A stretch of DNA of 7,332 nt from JBBSVE01 sp038233815 (GTDB lineage: Bacteria > Pseudomonadota > Alphaproteobacteria > Rhodobacterales > Rhodobacteraceae), in NCBI GenBank assembly GCA_038233815.1, contig JBBSVE010000147.1, positions 1 through 7,332 on the forward strand, in the 5' to 3' direction. A model generated the notes under the pieces. That model saw only the letters and a list, made by a program, of their open reading frames with translations, was not told the origin of the DNA and ran no database searches. Below, piece after piece: positions 1-6,015 of this stretch; the first letter of the stretch is position 1; every line of letters starts with the position of its first letter. Position numbers and translations under genes: made by a program.

Positions 1-69
1 CGGAACACCGCCTTCGGCCTGCCGCAGGATCGCGATGATCTGGGCCTCAGTGTATCTGCTTGTCTTCAT
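1..69 (-). CDS. IS3-family transposase OrfA, N-terminal fragment (cut by window edge)
   Basis: Read on the minus strand from an ATG at 69-67, the first 23 codons give a peptide beginning MKTSRYTEAQII and ending AEGGVP. This is the typical start of the helix-turn-helix OrfA protein of IS3-family elements (pattern MKxSRxTExQIIxIL), which binds the element's ends and, by programmed frameshifting with OrfB, forms the DDE transposase. A GAGGAG Shine-Dalgarno-like motif lies about eight bases upstream of the ATG on the same strand. Only the amino-terminal part of the helix-turn-helix region is visible; the rest of OrfA and all of OrfB lie beyond base 1, so whether the transposase is intact is unknown. 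Confidence 0.75.
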   Translation of the reverse strand, partial: MKTSRYTEAQIIAILRQAEGGVP

Positions 70-140
70 TCGGAATCTCCTCGTTCATCTTGCCGAGAAA
101 ATTCTACTTTCGCAGCCCCTTACTTTCGGGGGGGATTACC
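1..140 (-). mobile_element. End of an IS3-family insertion sequence (partial)
   Basis: The minus strand carries the beginning of an IS3-family OrfA, preceded by about 70 bases that read (minus strand) as a C-rich end, GTAATCCCCCCCGAAAGTA, followed by an AAGGGGCTGCGAAAGTAG stretch. C-rich ends close to the OrfA start are common in this family. The right boundary is placed near 138-141, where the C-rich motif ends; it is not exact because the other end of the element lies outside the window, so neither the paired terminal repeat nor a target-site duplication can be checked. The element points away from the catabolic operon that begins at 320. Confidence 0.6.
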
Positions 141-182
141 TGGCGGCCGGTCGGCCACTTCCGGAGTGCGGCGCCATGGGAA

Positions 183-216
183 CCGTATCGGCCTCTTTCG
201 TCGTAGAGGCATACGG
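183..216. repeat. Inverted repeat / hairpin in the operon leader
   Basis: The arms CCGTAT-(CG)-GCCTCT (183-196) and AGAGGC-ATACGG (205-216) pair over 12 bp with a two-base bulge (189-190) around an eight-base loop. No T-run follows on either strand, so it does not look like an intrinsic terminator. It could be an operator or an mRNA leader hairpin, or a leftover of sequence disrupted by the neighbouring IS. Confidence 0.55.
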
Positions 217-262
217 CGCCCTCGCAACTAGGCGCCCGAGCTCCGAAGAGCGGGACGCCAGA

Positions 263-289
263 TACGAGCGAGCTTTATCGCGCTCCGTA
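263..289. repeat. Imperfect inverted repeat upstream of the BtpA-family gene
   Basis: TACGAGCG (263-270) and CGCTCCGTA (281-289) are inverted copies that differ by one bulged base, separated by about ten bases. The centre lies about 45 bases upstream of the start codon at 320, where an operator or a leader hairpin would be plausible. No family of repressor is recognised from the motif. Confidence 0.35.
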
Positions 290-319
290 ACTTTCTGATT
301 AAAAGGAAAATACGAGATT

Positions 320-1159
320 ATGTCTGGAACCCCTGACCTCCTTCGTAAGATTTTCGATCGCGATCGTCCGTTAATTGGCAACGTCCATCTGCCACCACTA
401 CCGGGGACACCGCGCTATACCGGCGCATCAGTTGTCGAATTGCGCGAGATCGTGCTCGCCGACGTACGCGCCTACGAGGAAGGTGGTATGGACGGGCTGA
501 TATTGGAGAACCACGGCGATATTCCGTTCCTAAAGCCTGACGGCATCGGCCCCGAGATCATCGCTGCAATGACGGCTATCGTTCAGGCGGTGTCGGAACG
601 GACTGCGCTGCCATTCGGCATCAACTTGCTGGCCAACCATGCCGTCGGTGCGCTGGCCGTGGCGCACGCCACCGGCGCCCGGTTTGTGCGGGTGAACCAA
701 TGGGTAAACGCCTACGTAGCGAATGAAGGGCTGGTCGAGGGATTGAGCGGTGAAGCGCTGCGCTTTCGCCGGCAGATTGGCGCGGACGGCGTGGCAATTT
801 TTGCGGATGTGCATGTCAAGCACGGAGCGCACGCCGTCACCGGTGACCGGGACGTGGCCGAACTGGCGCGGGACACAGAGTTCTACGACGCTGACGTCGC
901 CATCGCGACCGGAAATCGTACAGGCGACTCTATCCCAACCGAAGAGATCGCCGCAATTCGCGCCGGGACATCTTTACCGGTCATCGGCGGAAGCGGCCTT
1001 ACTTCCGCTAATATCATTGATCTCTTACCTCATCTCGACGGGGCCATTGTTGGATCGAGCCTGAAGAGGGGCGGGCACTGGTCGGGACCGGTGGATCGGA
1101 CTCGGGTCGAGGAACTCGTCGAGCGCTCGAAGGAAATTCGTCCCTCGAGAGGCGCCTAA
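320..1159 (+). CDS. BtpA/SgcQ-family TIM-barrel protein
   Basis: The 279-residue product has the hallmarks of the BtpA family: GNVHLPPLPGTPRY near the N-terminus (20-33), LENHGDIPF (62-70), a GINLL...TGARFVRVN segment (100-126), ADVHVKH (162-168), ATGNRTGD (196-203), PVIGGSGL (220-227) and DGAIVGSSLK (240-249). The alternating strand/phosphate-loop motifs fit a (beta/alpha)8 barrel, with the last two motifs resembling a phosphate-binding site. The protein is soluble, with no signal peptide. The family is named after a cyanobacterial photosystem I biogenesis factor, but its proteobacterial members (SgcQ-like) sit in sugar operons and have no settled reaction. Here it is first in an operon with deoC and an aldehyde dehydrogenase, so an enzyme acting on a phosphorylated sugar or its breakdown product is the likeliest role (inference). 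The start is supported by AAGGAAA at 303-309. Oddity: the stretch after GINLL reads ANH, where I recall RND in classical BtpA proteins, suggesting a separate subfamily. Confidence 0.88.
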   Translation: MSGTPDLLRKIFDRDRPLIGNVHLPPLPGTPRYTGASVVELREIVLADVRAYEEGGMDGLILENHGDIPFLKPDGIGPEIIAAMTAIVQAVSERTALPFGINLLANHAVGALAVAHATGARFVRVNQWVNAYVANEGLVEGLSGEALRFRRQIGADGVAIFADVHVKHGAHAVTGDRDVAELARDTEFYDADVAIATGNRTGDSIPTEEIAAIRAGTSLPVIGGSGLTSANIIDLLPHLDGAIVGSSLKRGGHWSGPVDRTRVEELVERSKEIRPSRGA

Positions 1160-1223
1160 CGGCAAGACATTCAAGCGTCACGGCGTCGCCGCGCGCGCCA
1201 GGCACCATCAAGGAAGCGAAAGA

Positions 1224-2252
1224 ATGGTCGCAGACCCCAAATCGAGTCGTGCCGGAAAGGTAACATCGCTGGAACATCTGATGCCCGCCAGCATCGAAAA
1301 AGCTCAGAGCCGCAATCCTGGTATGCTGCTCGATGTCGGGATGTTCGAAGGGCACGGGGTCAACCGGTCCGCGACCGAGCGGCGGGCCGCCACTTTGGGC
1401 GGGCGACGCTCGGTGAAGAAGCAGCATCAGGCGGCGTGGCTGGTCAATGCGATCCGGCTGGTGGACCTGACAACGCTTTCGGGCGACGACACCACCGGTA
1501 AGGTACGCCGGCTCTGCGCCAAAGCGCGGAGGCCGCTGGCCGACCGGATCTCCGAGGGGCTAGGTATTGCCGACATGGGGCTGACGGTGGGTGCAGTCTG
1601 CGTTTATCCGACGATGGTGCCCCATGCGGTCGAGGCGCTGAAAGGCTCTAATATTCCGGTGGCAAGCGTCGCCACGGGCTTTCCGGCAGGGCTCATGCCG
1701 CTGGACTTCCGTCTGAAGGAAATCGAATGGGCCGTCGATCAAGGCGCCCACGAGATCGACATCGTCATCACCCGCGAGCACGTTCTGCGGCAAAACTGGC
1801 AGACGCTTCACGACGAAATTCGCCAGATGCGGGAGGTCTGCGGGAACGCCCACATGAAGGCGATCCTCGCGACGGGCGATCTGCAGACGCTTCGCAACGT
1901 CTACTCCGCGTCGATAGTAGCGATGCAGGCCGGGGCGGACTTCATCAAAACCTCGACCGGGAAGGAGGGGGTAAACGCGACGTTGCCCGTTAGTCTGGTG
2001 ATGATCCGAGCGCTGCGCGATTACGGCGAGGCCACCGGCATTCGGATCGGTTTCAAGCCCGCGGGTGGCATGAAGCAGGCGAAGGAGGCGCTCGGCTGGC
2101 AGATCCTGATGAAGGAGGAACTGGGCCGGCCATGGCTTGAGCCCGACCTTTTCCGCTTCGGCGCCTCGTCCATGTTGGGCGATATCGAGCGCCAGCTCGA
2201 ACATCATGTCACGGGGCGCTACGCCGCCTCGCACCGTCACGCCGCGTCGTAA
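1224..2252 (+). CDS. deoC: Deoxyribose-phosphate aldolase (DeoC), long form
   Basis: Class I aldolase that cleaves 2-deoxy-D-ribose 5-phosphate to D-glyceraldehyde 3-phosphate and acetaldehyde in the cytoplasm, the last step of deoxynucleoside and deoxyribose breakdown. The 342-residue product carries the family core: DLTTLSGDDT (81-90), VCVYP (125-129), the EIDIVI strand whose Asp179 matches the proton-relay Asp102 of the E. coli enzyme, the Schiff-base lysine Lys242 in FIKTSTGK (240-247), the second lysine Lys278 in GFKPAGG (277-282), and RFGASS (311-316) for phosphate binding. It is some 80 residues longer than E. coli DeoC (259), mostly as an N-terminal extension of about 60-70 residues ahead of the DLTTL motif. 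The C-terminus has no terminal Tyr like Tyr259 of E. coli. The start at 1224 is backed by AAGGA at 1210-1214. The gene follows the BtpA-family gene after 64 bases and its TAA overlaps the ribosome-binding site of the next gene. Confidence 0.96.
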   Translation: MVADPKSSRAGKVTSLEHLMPASIEKAQSRNPGMLLDVGMFEGHGVNRSATERRAATLGGRRSVKKQHQAAWLVNAIRLVDLTTLSGDDTTGKVRRLCAKARRPLADRISEGLGIADMGLTVGAVCVYPTMVPHAVEALKGSNIPVASVATGFPAGLMPLDFRLKEIEWAVDQGAHEIDIVITREHVLRQNWQTLHDEIRQMREVCGNAHMKAILATGDLQTLRNVYSASIVAMQAGADFIKTSTGKEGVNATLPVSLVMIRALRDYGEATGIRIGFKPAGGMKQAKEALGWQILMKEELGRPWLEPDLFRFGASSMLGDIERQLEHHVTGRYAASHRHAAS

Positions 2253-2257
2253 GGGGA
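2251..2257 (+). promoter_or_regulatory. Ribosome-binding site fixing the ALDH start
   Basis: AAGGGGA ends five bases before the ATG at 2263 and overlaps the deoC stop codon (2250-2252). It decides in favour of 2263 over the longer reading frame that runs back into deoC to 2137, and points to translational coupling between the two genes. Confidence 0.75.
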
Positions 2258-2262
2258 CACGT

Positions 2263-4614
2263 ATGAGCATTCACGAGATACTGAAGACGATGGAGTACGG
2301 CCCGGCACCCGAAGATGCATCGATTGTGCAGGGCTGGCTAGCCGCCCGCGAAGATGGCTTCGGCCATTTCATCGACGGCAACTTCACCGCGCCTGGCGCG
2401 ACCTTCGAGGTACAGAATCCTGCGACGGGGGCGGCCATCGCAAAGGTCACGCAAGGGACGGCCGCTGACGTGGACGCGGCAGTGAAAGCCGCGCGCAAGG
2501 CGCAGGGGCCATGGGCGAAGCTATCGGGCCACGAGCGTGCGCGCTACCTCTATGCGATTGCGCGACACGTCCAGCAGCACGCACGCTTTCTTGCCGTACT
2601 CGAAACCGTCGACAACGGCAAACCGATCCGCGAGACGCGCGACATCGACGTGCCGCTGGTCGCGCGACATTTCTACCACCATGCGGGTTGGGCCGAGATC
2701 GCCGAGGACGAACTGCCGGGAACCGAGCCCTACGGCGTCTGTGGTCAGATCATCCCGTGGAACTTCCCGCTGCTTATGATGGCGTGGAAGATCGCGCCCG
2801 CGCTCGCCGCCGGCAATACGGTGGTGCTGAAACCGGCGGAGTACACCCCCCTGACCGCGCTAGCCTTCGCCGGGATCTGCGCTGAGGTCGGTCTGCCGGC
2901 GGGCGTCGTCAATATCGTCACCGGCGACGGCGAGACCGGCGCGGCCATTATCGGCCATAACGGCATCGACAAGGTGGCCTTCACCGGCTCGACCGAGGTG
3001 GGCAAGACGATCCGCCGTCAGACGGCCGGAACAGGTAAGGGCCTGACTTTAGAGCTTGGCGGCAAGTCGCCTTTCGTGATCTTCGCCGATGCCGATTTGG
3101 ATGGAGCGATCGAAGGCGTGGTTGACGCAATTTTCTTCAACCAAGGCCAAGTCTGCTGCGCAGGGGCGCGTATTCTCGTGTCTGAGGCCGTGGCGGAACG
3201 GTTTGAGGCGCTCATGCGAGCACGGATAGGGAAGCTGCGCGTCGGCGATCCGCTGGATAAATCGACTGACATGGGCGCGATCGTGCATCCCGTGCAGCTT
3301 CAGCGGATCCGCGACTTGGTAGCGCAAGGCGAGGCTGAGGGCGCGGTGTTGCATCAGGGCTATGCACCCGAAGGGTGCTTTTACCCGCCGACGCTGGTGA
3401 CGAATGTCGAACCCGCGAGCGTCCTGTCGACGGAAGAGATTTTCGGCCCGGTGGTCACTATGACCACCTTCCGCACGCCCTCGGATGCGGTGGAACTTGC
3501 CAACAACACCCGCTATGGACTCGCTGCCTCAATATGGTCCGAGAACGTGAACCTCTGCCTCGACATTGCCGCTCAGGTAAAGGCGGGGGTGGTCTGGATC
3601 AATTGCACCAACGTCTTCGACGCGGGTGCGGGCTTTGGCGGTTACCGCGAAAGTGGCTTCGGCCGGGAAGGCGGGCGCGAGGGGATGATGGCCTATCTGC
3701 GCCACCCCGCACCAAAAGGCTCTGTGCCCGAGCCAGCCGACCTGCAGGCGGTCCCGCATGACGGCGGGGGAGGGAGAGGGATCGACCGGACTGCGAAGCT
3801 CTATGTTGGCGGCAAACAAGCGCGGCCCGAGTCGGGCTATTCCTATGTGGTGGCGGGGGCGGCGGGGCCGGTCGGCCTTGCAGGCTTTGGCAACCGCAAG
3901 GACATCCGCAACGCGGTCGAGGCGGCGGGCAAAGCCGCGGTCTGGGGCAAAGCCACGGGGCATAACCGGGCGCAGGTGCTTTATTATCTTGGTGAGAACC
4001 TCTCGGCCCGGGCGCCTGAGTTCGCCGAGCGCCTCGTGAGCTTCGGAGCCGACGGCCCGCGGGCCGAGGCCGAGGTTGAAACCGCCATCCGCCGCTGCTT
4101 CTGGTACGCGGCACAAGCCGACAAGTTCGACGGGGCGGTGCACCAGACGAAATCGGCGCATGTCACTTTGGCCATGCCCGAACCGCTCGGTGTGATGGGA
4201 CTGGTCTGCCCCACCGGCGTACCGCTTCTAGGCTTCGTCAGCCTAGTGCTGCCAGCGATCGCTATGGGCAACAGTGTAGTGGCAGTGCCCTCGCAGACGC
4301 ATCCGCTGGCGGCGACAGATTTCTACCAAGTGCTCGAGACATCGGACGTGCCCGCGGGCGTGGTCAACATCGTAACCGGCACGCGGGACGAACTGGCCAA
4401 GACTCTAGCGCAGCACGACGGGATCGCAGGGATGTGGTATGTCGGCGGGGTAAACGGCTGCGCGATGGTCGAGACCGAGAGCGCCGGCAATCTAAAGCAG
4501 ACCTGGATGGAACCCGACGGCGCCCGTGACTGGTCGAGAAAAGCGGGTTACGGACGTGGCTTTCTCCACCGCGCGACGCAGGTAAAGAACGTCTGGGTGC
4601 CATATGGGGAATGA
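2263..4614 (+). CDS. Two-domain aldehyde dehydrogenase, ALDH16 type
   Basis: NAD(P)-dependent aldehyde dehydrogenase of 783 residues. Residues about 35-480 form a complete ALDH domain: oxyanion Asn167 in IIPWNFPL, cofactor-binding Lys190 in LKPAEYTP, FTGSTEVG (240-247), general base Glu264 in LELGGKSP, catalytic Cys298 in FFNQGQVCCAGAR, and Glu392 in EEIFGPV. After a Pro/Gly-rich linker (about 482-508) comes a second, shorter ALDH-like domain (about 510-783). It keeps a Rossmann-type segment (PLGVMGLVCPTGVPLLGF, 641-658; VPAGVVNIVTG, 696-706) but has no ELGGK motif and no active-site cysteine. This layout matches the ALDH16 family, of which a Loktanella (Rhodobacterales) enzyme is known to be active, whereas human ALDH16A1 has lost its cysteine. 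Starting ten bases after deoC, it most plausibly oxidises the acetaldehyde released by DeoC to acetate; the substrate is inferred from context only. Confidence 0.93.
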   Translation: MSIHEILKTMEYGPAPEDASIVQGWLAAREDGFGHFIDGNFTAPGATFEVQNPATGAAIAKVTQGTAADVDAAVKAARKAQGPWAKLSGHERARYLYAIARHVQQHARFLAVLETVDNGKPIRETRDIDVPLVARHFYHHAGWAEIAEDELPGTEPYGVCGQIIPWNFPLLMMAWKIAPALAAGNTVVLKPAEYTPLTALAFAGICAEVGLPAGVVNIVTGDGETGAAIIGHNGIDKVAFTGSTEVGKTIRRQTAGTGKGLTLELGGKSPFVIFADADLDGAIEGVVDAIFFNQGQVCCAGARILVSEAVAERFEALMRARIGKLRVGDPLDKSTDMGAIVHPVQLQRIRDLVAQGEAEGAVLHQGYAPEGCFYPPTLVTNVEPASVLSTEEIFGPVVTMTTFRTPSDAVELANNTRYGLAASIWSENVNLCLDIAAQVKAGVVWINCTNVFDAGAGFGGYRESGFGREGGREGMMAYLRHPAPKGSVPEPADLQAVPHDGGGGRGIDRTAKLYVGGKQARPESGYSYVVAGAAGPVGLAGFGNRKDIRNAVEAAGKAAVWGKATGHNRAQVLYYLGENLSARAPEFAERLVSFGADGPRAEAEVETAIRRCFWYAAQADKFDGAVHQTKSAHVTLAMPEPLGVMGLVCPTGVPLLGFVSLVLPAIAMGNSVVAVPSQTHPLAATDFYQVLETSDVPAGVVNIVTGTRDELAKTLAQHDGIAGMWYVGGVNGCAMVETESAGNLKQTWMEPDGARDWSRKAGYGRGFLHRATQVKNVWVPYGE

Positions 4615-4630
4615 CGCGAGTGCCCGCTAC

Positions 4631-4740
4631 GGCTCTGTTGATGGCATGGATGCTCCTTCCTTCTGTGATGGCTTAAAACTTCATCACATTGGCACATTGC
4701 GATGCCGTCAGGAGGGGGCATCCACGCCATCAACAGAGCC
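4631..4740. repeat. 110-bp inverted-repeat unit (MITE or internally deleted IS)
   Basis: The left arm begins GGCTCTGTTGATGGC (4631-4645) and the right end is its exact inverse, GCCATCAACAGAGCC (4726-4740). Continuing inward, 27 of 30 positions pair, with mismatches only at arm positions 16, 24 and 27; two of these would be G-U pairs in RNA. A second inner dyad, TGTGATG (4664-4670) with CATCACA (4682-4688), sits in the middle. The terminal bases GGCTCTGTTGA resemble the ends I recall for IS903-group IS5-family elements (GGCTTTGTTGA), which suggests a non-autonomous element or IS remnant. There is no room for a transposase. No clean target-site duplication is visible. It starts 16 bases after the ALDH stop, so its transcript would fold into a long hairpin at the 3' end of the operon. 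Confidence 0.7.
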
Positions 4741-4799
4741 CTGCTAGCTCACACTTCACCCCTCGGATGGGCGCATATCCTGCTCACGGGAGAATACAG

Positions 4800-4928
4800 G
4801 TGGCCAAAACGATGACCGAAATCCCTTATGATACAATTCTGCCCTCTCCGGTAGCAGACCCCCATACAGATGTGCGTGCGACACCTCCCGCAACCGCGCC
4901 ATTTGTATCGGGCAAGGATTCGCCTTAG
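4800..4928 (+). CDS. Possible small protein, 42 residues, unknown
   Basis: A GTG-started frame preceded by GGGAG (about 4788-4792) encodes a 42-residue, proline- and threonine-rich peptide beginning MAKTMTEIPYDTILPSPVAD; an ATG lies at codon five. It has no transmembrane segment, no signal peptide and no motif that I recognise. It ends 35 bases before the next start codon, so it could be a leader peptide, but a chance frame in spacer DNA is at least as likely. Confidence 0.2.
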   Translation: MAKTMTEIPYDTILPSPVADPHTDVRATPPATAPFVSGKDSP

Positions 4929-4948
4929 AAAACTGCTTGGTTCGTTTT

Positions 4949-4955
4949 GGAGGAG
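4949..4955 (+). promoter_or_regulatory. Ribosome-binding site fixing the hydroxyacid dehydrogenase start
   Basis: GGAGGAG, a near-perfect Shine-Dalgarno sequence, lies eight bases before the ATG at 4964. It rules out the slightly longer frame opening with TTG at 4937, which would place this motif inside the coding region. Confidence 0.8.
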
Positions 4956-4963
4956 ATGCCCCG

Positions 4964-5992
4964 ATGTCGAACACGCGACCGATCGTGATCTGCGCGCCCG
5001 AACCCCGCACGCTCGATCTGATCTTCCGACTTGAGCCGCTTGCAGCCCTCCGTTCGCGCTACCGACTTGTGGAGACGACGGCGGAAAAGGTGGCGACGCT
5101 AGACGATCCCACGCTGGGGGACGCACGCTACATTCTGGGTCAGCCGCCGATCTCGGAGGCGACGCTTGCGAAACTGACCGGGCTGCGGGCCGTGTTGAAC
5201 GTGGAATCGAACCTGCTCGACAACATGCCCTATGAGGCGGTCTTTCAGCGCGGAATTCATGTGTTGACCACGGGATCGGCATTTGCGGTTCCGGTAGCGG
5301 AAATCGGGCTTGGCTTTGCCATTGATCTGGCGCGCGGAATAAGCGGTGCCGACGCAAATTTCCGGGCGGGCCGGGAGGCGTGGGGCGGGGATGGCAACGG
5401 GCACGCGCGCCTGCTGACAGGATCCGACATCGGGATCGTGGGATTCGGCGATCTGGGCCGCGCGCTCCACCGCCTGCTTGGCGGATTTCGTGCGACGGTC
5501 CGGGTCTGCGATCCGTGGTTGCCGCCTTCGGTCCTGACGGATCACGGCGTGGTCCCCGCCTCTCTCGCCGAGGTGCTTGAGCGGTCCGACACGGTGTTTG
5601 TCGTGGCCTCCGTCACCGCCGAGAACGAGGGTTTTCTGGGCGCTGACGACTTCGCCCGGATGAAACCCGGTGCGGCGTTCGTTCTGCTGAGCCGCGCCGG
5701 CGTGGTAAATTTCGACGCCCTGCTCGATGCGGTGGAGCGTGGGCATATCACGGCGGCAAGCGATGTGTGGCCCGAGGAGCCCCTGCCGATGGATCACCGC
5801 GCGCGCCGCATTCCCGGCCTGTTGCACTCCGCCCACCGCGCCGGCGCGCTCGATCAGGCGTTCAAGGCGATGGGCGACATGGTGCTGGAGGATATGGATC
5901 TGATGGATCGCGACCTGCCGCCCATTCGCCTGAAACGGGCCGAGCGTGAGACGGCGCGTCGTATGCGGTCGCGGCCGGTCGACAAGAACTAA
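4964..5992 (+). CDS. D-isomer-specific 2-hydroxyacid dehydrogenase (SerA-like family)
   Basis: The 342-residue soluble protein has the two-part fold of NAD-dependent D-2-hydroxyacid dehydrogenases. The nucleotide-binding domain shows the GxGxxG loop in IGIVGFGDLGRALH (156-169), with acidic Asp183 at the end of the next strand (VRVCDPW), favouring NAD over NADP. The catalytic triad appears complete: Arg244 in LLSRAGVV, Glu272 in DVWPEEPLP and His291 in HSAHRAGA. There is no C-terminal ACT domain, so it is not a long-form regulated phosphoglycerate dehydrogenase. The family interconverts 2-keto acids and D-2-hydroxy acids; the substrate cannot be told from the sequence. It lies 223 bases beyond the inverted-repeat unit and ends 23 bases before the stop of the converging kinase gene. 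Its proximity to a sugar kinase and the deoC operon suggests a sugar-derived hydroxy acid (for example a phosphorylated aldonate or glycerate), but that is inference. Databases would probably label it phosphoglycerate dehydrogenase. Confidence 0.9.
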   Translation: MSNTRPIVICAPEPRTLDLIFRLEPLAALRSRYRLVETTAEKVATLDDPTLGDARYILGQPPISEATLAKLTGLRAVLNVESNLLDNMPYEAVFQRGIHVLTTGSAFAVPVAEIGLGFAIDLARGISGADANFRAGREAWGGDGNGHARLLTGSDIGIVGFGDLGRALHRLLGGFRATVRVCDPWLPPSVLTDHGVVPASLAEVLERSDTVFVVASVTAENEGFLGADDFARMKPGAAFVLLSRAGVVNFDALLDAVERGHITAASDVWPEEPLPMDHRARRIPGLLHSAHRAGALDQAFKAMGDMVLEDMDLMDRDLPPIRLKRAERETARRMRSRPVDKN

Positions 5993-6015
5993 GCGCCTGT
6001 CACTGTGATGGCCCG

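Larger units (their letters stand above)
141..319. promoter_or_regulatory. Leader between the IS end and the BtpA-family gene
   Basis: No gene is supported here. The stretch is rich in dyad symmetry: GGCCG/CGGCC around 145-156, a near-palindrome CACTTCCGGAGTG at 156-168, the hairpin at 183-216 and the inverted repeat at 263-289, plus two GGCGCC palindromes between them. It must hold the promoter of the operon unless transcription enters from the IS, but I see no convincing -35/-10 pair. An AAGGAAA ribosome-binding site sits at 303-309, in front of the ATG at 320. Confidence 0.35.
4741..4963. other. Gene-poor spacer before the hydroxyacid dehydrogenase gene
   Basis: Apart from one doubtful small reading frame (4800-4928), nothing here is recognisable as a gene. 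TATGATACAAT at 4827-4837 contains two overlapping -10-like hexamers (TATGAT; TACAAT), but no good -35 lies at the right distance; the nearest candidate, ATGACC at 4812-4817, is only 14 bases before TACAAT. The spacer probably contains the promoter of the downstream gene, since the 110-bp hairpin unit separates that gene from the operon to its left. Confidence 0.35.

Noticed and set aside
35..298. 87-residue plus-strand frame across the IS end and leader
   Set aside because: It crosses the inferred IS boundary, opposes OrfA, and has no recognisable motif.
320..1159. Reading the BtpA-family gene as a photosystem I biogenesis factor
   Set aside because: That role comes from cyanobacteria; nothing else in the window is photosynthetic and the context is sugar catabolism.
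2137..2262. Longer N-terminus for the aldehyde dehydrogenase starting inside deoC
   Set aside because: The extra 42 residues are an out-of-frame reading of the conserved deoC 3' end; a good ribosome-binding site points to the ATG at 2263.
1560..2270. 236-residue frame antisense to deoC
   Set aside because: Mirrors a conserved enzyme on the other strand in GC-rich DNA and shows no recognisable motif.
3529..4161. Long minus-strand frames opposite the aldehyde dehydrogenase linker and second domain
   Set aside because: Their products are Arg/Pro/Gly-rich, typical of GC-rich shadow frames, and the plus-strand gene is clear throughout.
2263..4614. Two separate or frameshifted ALDH genes fused by error
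   Set aside because: The frame is open throughout, the linker is ordinary, and the two-domain layout and length match the ALDH16 family.
4622..4749. Target-site duplication flanking the 110-bp inverted repeat
   Set aside because: CTA occurs near both ends, but at unequal distances (one base left, three bases right), and the adjacent bases do not match as a direct repeat.
4937..4963. TTG start nine codons upstream for the hydroxyacid dehydrogenase
   Set aside because: The strong GGAGGAG at 4949-4955 would be inside the gene and lies at proper distance from the ATG at 4964.
5099..5836. 245-residue minus-strand frame opposite the hydroxyacid dehydrogenase
   Set aside because: No family motif; the plus strand encodes a protein with a complete catalytic triad.
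5993..6015. Bidirectional terminator between the converging genes
   Set aside because: Only TCACTGTGA (6000-6008) and a two-base-loop dyad CCGTC/GACGG (6013-6024) are present, with no T-run; too weak to call.
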